Positions 56,988 through 64,000 of a stretch of 64,000 bases of DNA are shown piece by piece. A program made the position numbers and the translations under genes. The stretch's first letter is position 1, and each line of letters starts with the position of its first letter. Source of the stretch: Brachyspira hampsonii 30446 (GTDB lineage Bacteria > Spirochaetota > Brachyspiria > Brachyspirales > Brachyspiraceae); NCBI RefSeq assembly GCF_000316195.1, contig NZ_JH994110.1, positions 1-64,000 on the forward strand, read 5' to 3'. Below the pieces are notes generated by a model that searched no databases, was not told the DNA's origin, and worked only from the letters and a program-made list of their open reading frames with translations.

Positions 56988-56999
56988 AAATACTCCTTT

Positions 57000-57734
57000 T
57001 TAAGCATCATTTCTAAAATTGCCGAGCGGATAATGAGGTATCATATAATCTCTTATCCATTTATGCGAATCTGTAGGAGATATACCCCAGTTGGTAGTAC
57101 AGCTAGTAAGCATCTCTACTATAGAAAAACCTTTTCCAGCAATCTGATTTTCAAAAGCCTTTTTAGCGGCCATTTTAGCCTTTCTAATATTAGCAGGACT
57201 ATCTAAAGAAACCCTCTCTACAAAAGTGGCACCTTCTATAGTAGCAAGCATCTCGCATACTCTTATAGGTTTGCCAGCTTTATGAAAATCTCTTCCAGCC
57301 TGAGTTGTTGTAGTTCTTTGACCTTCCAAAGTAGTAGGAGCCATCTGACCGCCTGTCATACCATAAATGGCATTATTCAAAAATATTACAGTGATATTTT
57401 CAGAACGTGCTGCTGCATGTATTATTTCAGCCGTACCAATAGCAGCTAAATCTCCGTCTCCTTGAAGTGTGAAAACTACACTGTCTGGAATGGCTCTCTT
57501 TATACCAGTAGCAACAGCCGGAGCTCTTCCATGTGCTGCCTGCTGCATATCGCATGAAAAATATTTATATGCAAGTACAGAACATCCTACAGAAGCTATA
57601 CCAACTGTTTTCTCCAATACGCCAAGTTCTTCTACACATTCAGCTATTATTCTCTGAGCAGTACCATGCATACAGCCAGGACAATAATGTGTCCTAGCAT
57701 CGCTCAATCCTCTTGACTTTTCAAATACTATCAT
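57000..57734 (-). CDS. 2-oxoacid:ferredoxin oxidoreductase, beta (TPP-binding) subunit
   Basis: 244 residues. THYCPGCMHGTAQRIIAECV (residues 16-35) has the conserved C-x-G-C start. The TPP/Mg motif is GDGDLAAIGTAEIIHAA near 92-108 with the later NNAIYGMTGGQMAPTT, and the HGRAPAVATGIKRAIPDSVV segment precedes it. It cleaves the 2-oxoacid at the thiamine pyrophosphate site. Its start overlaps the alpha stop by 4 nt, so translation is coupled. VorA/KorB-type. Confidence 0.92.
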   Translation of the reverse strand: MIVFEKSRGLSDARTHYCPGCMHGTAQRIIAECVEELGVLEKTVGIASVGCSVLAYKYFSCDMQQAAHGRAPAVATGIKRAIPDSVVFTLQGDGDLAAIGTAEIIHAAARSENITVIFLNNAIYGMTGGQMAPTTLEGQRTTTTQAGRDFHKAGKPIRVCEMLATIEGATFVERVSLDSPANIRKAKMAAKKAFENQIAGKGFSIVEMLTSCTTNWGISPTDSHKWIRDYMIPHYPLGNFRNDA

Positions 57735-58789
57735 ATTAAACCTCCTGCCAAACTTATAACATTATCCATTATCTCATGAGCAGTAGGTACTAATCCCCCA
57801 GCCTTTCCATAAAATTTAACAGGAACTTTACACTCTATTGCAAGCTTTATATCATCAATCATCTGACCCATACTCATCTCAATACTTACATACATTTTGC
57901 AATTTGGATTATCAAATGCTTTAACCGGAAAAGGCCATAAAGTTTGAGGACGAATCATACCAACTTTCTTGCCTTCTTCTCTAAACTTATCAACAACCCC
58001 TCTTACAACTCTGGACATAGTGCCATAAGAAACAAATATAAGTTCAGCATCATCTGTAAAGTATTTTTCTGCTCTTGCTTCTTTTTCCTTTATTTCATCA
58101 TATTTTTTCTGTAAATGTATATTATGCTCATAAAGTAATTCAGGCTCTAAATACAAAGAGTTAATTATATTATTCTTTTCTCTTTTTCCTCTCTTTCCGC
58201 AAGCAGCCCAAGTCTTTTCTTTTATCTCATATTTAGGCTTATAAATAATCTCAACAGGCTCCATCATCTGACCTATATATCCGTCGGCAGCAACATAAAC
58301 AGGAGTTCTATAATGATCTGCTATATCAAAAGCTTCCATTATCATATCAGCAGCCTCCTGTAAATTGGCAGGTGCTAAAACAGGGCAATTATAATCCCCA
58401 TCTCCTCCTCCTCTAGTCATCATATTATAATCACTTTGAGAAGGCTGTATACTTCCAAGTCCAGGTCCGCCTCTCATAACATTAAGTATTACCGCAGGCA
58501 CTTCAGATCCTGCAAGATATGATATACCCTCCTGTTTTAAAGCTATACCCGGAGAAGAAGAAGAAGTCATAGCTCTCACTCCTGCTCCTCCTGCCCCATA
58601 AACCATATTAATTGCTGCAACCTCACTTTCTGCCTGCACAAATGCCCCTCCTGATTCATACATAGCTTTTGACATAAATTCAGGTATCTCATTCTGCGGT
58701 GTAATAGGATACCCAAAAAAACATTTACATCCTGCCGCAATAGCCGCACTAGCCATAGCCTCATTTCCTTTCATCAATGTTCTAGCCAT
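57731..58789 (-). CDS. vorB: 2-oxoacid:ferredoxin oxidoreductase, alpha subunit (VorB/KorA-like)
   Basis: 352 residues, the compact alpha size annotated as VorB. It has MKGNEAMASAAIAAGCKCFF, GYPITPQNEIPEFMSKAMYE, and AMTSSSSPGIALKQEGISYL, which are the pyrimidine-domain landmarks, then the C-terminal domain II region with MIRPQTLWPFPVKAF. The subtype points to 2-ketoisovalerate or 2-oxoglutarate as substrate in amino-acid fermentation, but this is inferred. The start overlaps the ferredoxin stop by one base. Confidence 0.9.
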   Translation of the reverse strand: MARTLMKGNEAMASAAIAAGCKCFFGYPITPQNEIPEFMSKAMYESGGAFVQAESEVAAINMVYGAGGAGVRAMTSSSSPGIALKQEGISYLAGSEVPAVILNVMRGGPGLGSIQPSQSDYNMMTRGGGDGDYNCPVLAPANLQEAADMIMEAFDIADHYRTPVYVAADGYIGQMMEPVEIIYKPKYEIKEKTWAACGKRGKREKNNIINSLYLEPELLYEHNIHLQKKYDEIKEKEARAEKYFTDDAELIFVSYGTMSRVVRGVVDKFREEGKKVGMIRPQTLWPFPVKAFDNPNCKMYVSIEMSMGQMIDDIKLAIECKVPVKFYGKAGGLVPTAHEIMDNVISLAGGLI

Positions 58790-59022
58790 TATTTACTCTC
58801 CTCTTTGTCTAGCCTTTCAACCATTATACATATATCCGGACACATCATTGCACAATTAGAACAGCCTATACATTTTTCCATATCAGTAACAGCTGCTGGA
58901 TAATACCCCCAAGAATTCATATTTTCTTTATCTAAATACAGTATCTTAGTCGGACAAACCGATATGCAGTTAGAGCATCCTTTACATTGTTCTCTATCAA
59001 TAGTAACTCTGCCTTTAGCCAT
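58789..59022 (-). CDS. 2-oxoacid:ferredoxin oxidoreductase, delta (2x[4Fe-4S]) subunit
   Basis: 77 residues with two ferredoxin motifs: CKGCSNCISVCP (residues 13-24) and CIGCSNCAMMCP (51-62). Both have full C-x2-C-x2-C-x3-CP ligand sets, so it should carry two [4Fe-4S] clusters for electron exit. First gene of the operon; AGGAGG lies before the ATG. Confidence 0.92.
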   Translation of the reverse strand: MAKGRVTIDREQCKGCSNCISVCPTKILYLDKENMNSWGYYPAAVTDMEKCIGCSNCAMMCPDICIMVERLDKEESK

Positions 59023-59249
59023 ATATCCTCCTTCATTGATATTAAACTTTAATATAATAAAAAATATTGGTACAATATTGTATATATTATATTCAAAAAT
59101 ATTCGTTTGTCAAAATTTAATATAAAAACTAAAATAAATCAATGAGTAATATTAACTATTATTTATGAATAATATTAACTATTATATATAGTAATTATTG
59201 TATTTTTGTATATAATTATAAAAGTAATGTATTATTGGAGTTATGGTTA
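59023..59249. other. Divergent promoter region
   Basis: A 227-bp A/T-rich gap between the oxidoreductase operon and the large TPR gene. A direct repeat (ATTAACTATTATTTATGAAT and ATTAACTATTATATATAGTA from about 59150) is visible. No operator or RNA gene is evident. Confidence 0.4.
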
Positions 59250-61652
59250 ATGAATATAGATGATAAAAGGAATATAGAAAGATTATTTGATTTGGGACAT
59301 CATGCCTTCATAAGCAAAGATTATGAAAAATCAATAGAATATTTAAATGAAGTTATAGATATATACAATAAATATATTATTGCATATTCAGACAGCGAAT
59401 TTATCATATACAGCAGTTCTTATGATAATGAAGATGATGAAGAAGGCAAAAATATAAGTGATGAAGAAATAAACAATACCCATGATACTTTAGTAGATGC
59501 ATACTATAATAGAGGACTATCATATTTTAATTTGAAAAACTATGAGGAGGCTATTAAAGATTTTGATAAAGTTATAGAATTGTCTCCGGAAAAATCTAAT
59601 GCATACTATAATAGAGGACATTCGAAATCATATTTGGGAAGATATGAAGAAGGGATTAAAGATTTCAAAAAGGTTCTTGAATTTAATGAAGATGATGCTG
59701 AAGCTATATACTATATAGGATTAGGATATTTTTATTGCGGAAAATATCAGGAAGCTATAAAAAACTTTGATATAGCTTTGCTGCTAGATGATGAAATTGA
59801 TGATGCATACTATTATAGAGGGCATTCTAAAAGATATCTCAATATGTATGAAGAAGCATTATCTGATTTCAATAAAATTGTAGAATTAAGATATGATGAC
59901 AGTGATTCATACTATTCCAAAGCTTTAACAGAATTTTTTCTAGGATTATATGAAGATGCAATTAATGATTTTAACAAGGCTATTGAATTGGATAATCATT
60001 TTTCTAATGCTTATTATTTTAGAGGGCTTACTAAAAACAGTTTAGAATTATATAAAGATGCTATGGACGATTACAAAAAGGCATTAGAATATGCAGATGA
60101 TGAAAATATTATCAATATTTATAATGATATGGGGCTTCTTGAATATAAATTAGGAAATTATAGAGATGCTATTAATTATTATACTAAAATGATAGAAATT
60201 AATGATGATATATATTATTCATATTATAATAGAGCATTAGCTGAAGAATCTTTACAATTATATGAAGATGCATTAGAAGATTATAATAAGGCTATAGAAT
60301 TAAATCCTGAAGATACTTATTCATATAATAATAGAGGGCTTATAAAAAATGAAATGCAGATGTATGATGAGGCATTGGAAGATTATAATAAAGCTATAGA
60401 GCTTGAGAAAGATGATGCTTATTTATACAATAATAGAGCTTTATTAAAAGGAAGAATGCATTTATATAAAGAGGCTATAGAAGATTTTGATAAAGCTATT
60501 TCAATATATGAAGGCGACAGTGAGTTTTATTATTATAGAGGACTTACTAGCTCATATTTAAATGAATTAGATGAAGCTTTAAAATATATAAATAAAGCTA
60601 TAGAATTAGATCCTAAGTATATTAATGCATATAATGAACGGGGGCTTATAAATTATAGAAATAGCAATTATAATTCAGCCATTGAAGACTTCAAAAATGT
60701 AATAGAGCTTGATAATGAAAATGTATACGCTAATTATCATTTAGCTTTATCTTATGATGCTTTAGAAGAATATGAAACAGCTTTAAAATATTATGCAAGA
60801 GTTATTGAACTTGAGCCGAATACTCCTGATGCATTTTATAATAGGGCTTTAGCAGAAATTGAAATGGAATTATACCATGAAGCCATAGAAGATTTTTATA
60901 AAGTAATTGATATCGATAGTAATATAATAGATGCTTATTTCAATATAGGTATATGTTATGATTATTTAAAAGAATATCAAAAAGCTATTGAATGCTATAC
61001 TAAAGTAATTGAAACTGATAATTATTCTATTGATGCTTATTATAACAGAGGATTAAGTAAAGTGGGGTTAAAACTTTATAATGAGGCTTATGAAGATTAT
61101 ATAAGAGCTTTGGAAATTAATCCTAAATATGCTAATGCTTATAATGGAATAGGTTTTTCAAAGACAAAATATTCTAACAATGAATTTAAAAACGGCAGTA
61201 TTCAGAGAGCTATAGATTTACTTAGAGATGCTTTACTATATTATGAAAAAGGATTGGCATTAAAAATAGATGATAATTTAAATAATGCTTCTATTTATGA
61301 CAGTATGGGATACAGTACAACTAAATTAGCTAATATATATATGTCAATGAAAGATTATGATAATGCTTATAAATATTATAATGATGCTTTATTATGTTTT
61401 AGAGAGGCTTTAAATTTAAATAGTAAGCATGCTTTAGCTAATAACAGCATAGCATACATATATATACAATTAGATAAAATGAATAATAAGTATAATATTT
61501 TTAATAAAGATGCGTATGAATATTTTTCTAATGCTTACAGTTTTGCCAAAAAAGATGATAAAAAATTAATAAAAAAATGTATTGTGTCCTTAGCTAAAGA
61601 AAAAATAAAAACTGCTGAAGAGTTTTGTATTAAAAATAATATAGAGTTTTAA
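59250..61652 (+). CDS. Large TPR-repeat protein (800 aa)
   Basis: A TTG frame could start at 59235, but GGAG at 59237-59240 precedes the ATG at 59250, which I choose. Almost the whole protein is a string of about 20 TPRs with the unit form AYYNRGLSYFNLKNYEEAIK and DFDKVIELSPEKSNAYYNRG, with Tyr, Asn and Arg at the expected positions. Such solenoids hold protein assemblies together. There is no signal peptide. It resembles the product of the broken TPR gene at 33.8 kb in style. No partner is evident. The gene ends about 40 bp before the tandem module array. Confidence 0.87.
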   Translation: MNIDDKRNIERLFDLGHHAFISKDYEKSIEYLNEVIDIYNKYIIAYSDSEFIIYSSSYDNEDDEEGKNISDEEINNTHDTLVDAYYNRGLSYFNLKNYEEAIKDFDKVIELSPEKSNAYYNRGHSKSYLGRYEEGIKDFKKVLEFNEDDAEAIYYIGLGYFYCGKYQEAIKNFDIALLLDDEIDDAYYYRGHSKRYLNMYEEALSDFNKIVELRYDDSDSYYSKALTEFFLGLYEDAINDFNKAIELDNHFSNAYYFRGLTKNSLELYKDAMDDYKKALEYADDENIINIYNDMGLLEYKLGNYRDAINYYTKMIEINDDIYYSYYNRALAEESLQLYEDALEDYNKAIELNPEDTYSYNNRGLIKNEMQMYDEALEDYNKAIELEKDDAYLYNNRALLKGRMHLYKEAIEDFDKAISIYEGDSEFYYYRGLTSSYLNELDEALKYINKAIELDPKYINAYNERGLINYRNSNYNSAIEDFKNVIELDNENVYANYHLALSYDALEEYETALKYYARVIELEPNTPDAFYNRALAEIEMELYHEAIEDFYKVIDIDSNIIDAYFNIGICYDYLKEYQKAIECYTKVIETDNYSIDAYYNRGLSKVGLKLYNEAYEDYIRALEINPKYANAYNGIGFSKTKYSNNEFKNGSIQRAIDLLRDALLYYEKGLALKIDDNLNNASIYDSMGYSTTKLANIYMSMKDYDNAYKYYNDALLCFREALNLNSKHALANNSIAYIYIQLDKMNNKYNIFNKDAYEYFSNAYSFAKKDDKKLIKKCIVSLAKEKIKTAEEFCIKNNIEF

Positions 61653-61689
61653 TTCGTATTAAAAATATAAATTAAATCTTATGTTAAAT

Positions 61690-63925
61690 AAATTAAAAAT
61701 CTAATAAAAACTTGGGCGGGTGCTTTAATTTCTAATTAATCTTTAAACATAAATAAGTTAAAAATTACATATTATAATCATAAAAGTAAAAGGGCGGGGT
61801 ATGTAAATTAAGTTTTAAACTTTAATCACATTTGCCCACCCTTTAGGCTTTCAAACATTATCCGTAATTTCTAAATTATTTTTCTTTTTAATTTTCACAT
61901 GTTATTTTAGCTTCCCACCTAAGTTTTAATTATATTTATGATTTTTTTTACCGCACGCAGAACAAATTTTGAAACTTAATAAAAATTGTACTTTTAATTA
62001 ATTTATATTTTATAATTTCGTTTACCGTGCGGTGAATGGGCTATAAATTTAAAATATGCTTAGGCGGGTGCTAATAGATGTTGTTTAAATAACAAAATAA
62101 TATAAAGCTTAAATTCAAACTAAAGTATTAAACTCTAAGGGGCGTGGAGCGAGAAAAAGTTTTTAATTTTTTTGCTTTATTTTAATTCCCACCCTCTAGG
62201 CTTTTTATTTAATACTGTCATTTTTGTACTTTATTTCTTTTTTATTTTATTCTGTAATTTTAGCTGCCCACTCAAGTTTTAATTAGGTTTTGAATCTTTA
62301 CAACGCACGCAGAACTTACTTTTAAACATAGAAAAAATTGTATTGTTAATCGTTTTATAGTTTTTAATTCTTTTACCGTGCGGCGGATAGACTATAAATT
62401 TAAAATATGCTTGGGCGGGTACTAATAGATGTTGTTTAAATAACAAAACAATATAAAGCTTAAATTCAAAGTAAAGTATTAAACTCTAAGGGGCGTGGAG
62501 CGAGAAAAAGTTTTTAATTTTTTTGCTTTATTTTAATTCCCACCCTCTAGGCTTTTTATTTAATACTGTCATTTTTGTACTTTATTTATTTTTAATTTTC
62601 ACATGTTATTTTAGCTGCCCACCCAAGTTTTAATTATATTTATGATTTTTTTACCGCACGCAGAACAAATTTTGAAACTTAATAAAAATTGTACTTTTAA
62701 TTAATTTATATTTTATAATTTCGTTTACCGTGTGGTGAATGTACTATAAATTTAAATTCGCTTGGGCGGGTGCTAATAGATGTTGTTTAAATAACAAAAT
62801 AATATAAAGCTTAAATTCAAAGTAAAGCTATAAAGTTTAAAGGGCGGGGAGCGAGAAAAGTTTTTAATTTTTTTGGCTTTATCCTAATTCCAACCCTATA
62901 GGCTTTTTATTTAATACCGTCATTTTTATACTTTATTTCTTCTTTATTTTATTCTGTAATTTTAGCTGCCCACCCAAGTTTTAATTAGGTTTTTGAATCT
63001 TTACAACTCACGCAAAATAGAATTAACAATATAGATTTATTTGTAATTCAAATTTCATTATATTATAAATTTTATTAACCGTGCGTTAAATAGTTTTTCA
63101 ATTTATATAACACTTGGGCGGGTATCTTAATTTTTAATTATACTTAAAATATAATTGAAACTAAAATTCAAAATATAGTAATAAAGAATAAAGGGCGGGA
63201 AGAAAGAAAATGTTTTTAAATTTGTGGTTTTATTTTAATTCCCACCCTATAGGTTTATTATTTAATTCTGAAATTAAGATTTTATTTGTTTTTATACTTT
63301 ATTCTAATTTATTAAATCCCACCCTAGTTTTTATTAGCTTTAAAACCTTCACAGCGCACGCATAACTTATTTTTTAACATAGAAAAAATTGTATTGTTAA
63401 TCGTTTTATAATTTTTAATTCGTTTACCGTGCGGTAGATAGACTAAAAATTTAAATTAGCTTGGGCGGGTGCTAACAGATGTTATTTAAATTACAAAATA
63501 ATATGAAGCTAAAATTCAAAATAAAATAATAAACTTTAAAGGTCGGGGAGCGAGAAAAGTTTTAATTTTTTGGATTTATTCTAATTCCCACCCTATAGGC
63601 TTATTGTTTTATCCTGTAATAAAAATTTTATTTGACTTTTTACTTTATTATGTATTTTAACTCCCACCCAAAATGTAATTAGGTTTAGAACTTCTTTAAC
63701 GCCTCCAGAACAAATTTTGAAACTTAATTAAAATTGTACTGTTAATTAATTTATATTTTATAATTTCATTTACCATGCGGCTGATAGACTATAAATTTAA
63801 ATTAGTTTGGGCGGGTATCTTAATTTTTAATTAGACTCAAAATATAATTGAAACTAAAATTCAAAATATAGTAATAAAGAATAAAGGGAGGGAAGCAAGA
63901 AAAAGTTTTTAAATTTTTGACTTTT
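61690..63925. repeat. Tandem array of six ~350-bp inverted-motif modules plus a leading half
   Basis: Left to right each unit has CCCACCC-TCTAGG, GCTGCCCACCCAAGTTTTAA, ACCGCACGCAGAA, TTTACCGTGCGGTGAAT, GCTTGGGCGGGTGCTAA and GGGCGGGGAGCGAGAAAA. The ACCGTGCGG motif occurs at 62024, 62375, 62727, 63078, 63426 and 63772 (spacings 351, 352, 351, 348, 346 bp). The B-type left-arm spacer (CTGTCATTTTTGTACTTTAT) and A-type right-arm spacer (GATGTTGTTTAAATAACA) recur. Units diverge by point changes. No open frame longer than 60 codons occurs. Confidence 0.93.
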
Positions 63926-63970
63926 ACTAATTCCCATCTTAGTTTTATTTACTTAAATAATTTATACTAA

Positions 63971-64000
63971 AATAGGTATCCCAAAAAAGGAATACCTATT
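63971..64000. terminator. Hairpin at the right edge of the window
   Basis: AATAGGTAT and ATACCTATT form a 9-bp stem around CCCAAAAAAGGA, with CC/GG extending the stem. It is likely the terminator of a gene lying beyond the window's right end, probably on the minus strand, but the rest is out of sight. Confidence 0.55.

Noticed and set aside
61690-63925. CRISPR array
   Set aside because: The period is about 350 bp, the conserved parts are several short inverted motifs spread through the unit, and the intervening sequence is itself conserved. No cas genes are near.
61690-63925. G-quadruplex array as the main explanation
   Set aside because: The G runs come in pairs (GGG-N-GGG) about 80 nt apart with equal C-rich partners, which fits duplex or hairpin pairing better than four adjacent G tracts.

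Overview
The window is AT-rich DNA (nearly all intergenic sequence is A/T) and most likely comes from a Brachyspira-type spirochaete. That is an inference from several things seen together: a FliK-like/FlhB-C-terminal-like/HD-GYP/YraN cluster next to fliK-flgD, two rubrerythrins, many TPR proteins, an outer-membrane barrel, CarD beside a PIN-TRAM protein, and ferredoxin-linked 2-oxoacid metabolism. The organism looks like an anaerobic, motile, diderm bacterium.

Layout. 0-8.4 kb: nuclease/transposase tail, ribH, rubrerythrin, a CoA-disulfide-reductase-like flavoprotein, TPR and PepSY-like proteins, rpsT, tRNA-Asp and fabV. 8.7-12 kb: an McrBC-type modification-dependent restriction system and a decayed second mcrB piece. 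12.4-19.1 kb: kdsD, then flagellar export and hook-length genes. 19.2-24.7 kb: small membrane proteins, a DUF438/hemerythrin protein, an AGE-type epimerase and a lipoprotein. 24.8-38 kb: an accessory zone with a small-terminase-like gene, an LTA-synthase-like sulfatase, a GNAT/membrane-protein pair facing a kinase/ASCH pair downstream of ligA, decayed antitoxin and TPR genes, and an orphan large terminase 11 kb from the small one. 38-42.8 kb: talC, aldo/keto reductase, SGNH hydrolase, a dead patatin gene and an MFS transporter. 43-49.2 kb: rubrerythrin, then a glycerol operon (glpF, glpK, two flavoproteins, DUF1667). 49.3-59 kb: DUF4241, MATE, CarD/PIN-TRAM/cyclase, an outer-membrane protein and a four-subunit 2-oxoacid:ferredoxin oxidoreductase. 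59.2-61.7 kb: an 800-residue TPR protein. 61.7-64 kb: a noncoding tandem array.

The most unusual feature is a family of noncoding modules about 350 bp long that I cannot match to any element I know. Each has three nested pairs of inverted GC-rich motifs: CCCACCC or CCCGCCC against GGGCGGG (twice), and CGCACG against CGTGCG. The other sequence in the module is A/T-rich. Six full units run in tandem with a 345-352 bp period at 61.7-63.9 kb. Shorter arrays and fragments, often in the opposite orientation and with the same 343-358 bp period, lie in at least nine other gaps. Many sit right against gene 3' ends. One array is interrupted by a 310-bp MITE-like insertion with 21-bp perfect terminal inverted repeats; removing it restores the period.

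Other items to follow up are the separated terminase subunits, a 107-bp tandem repeat at the 3' end of the small one, an HD-GYP protein that has lost several metal ligands, a patatin gene missing its nucleophile segment, and the kinase/ASCH and membrane-protein/GNAT pairs.
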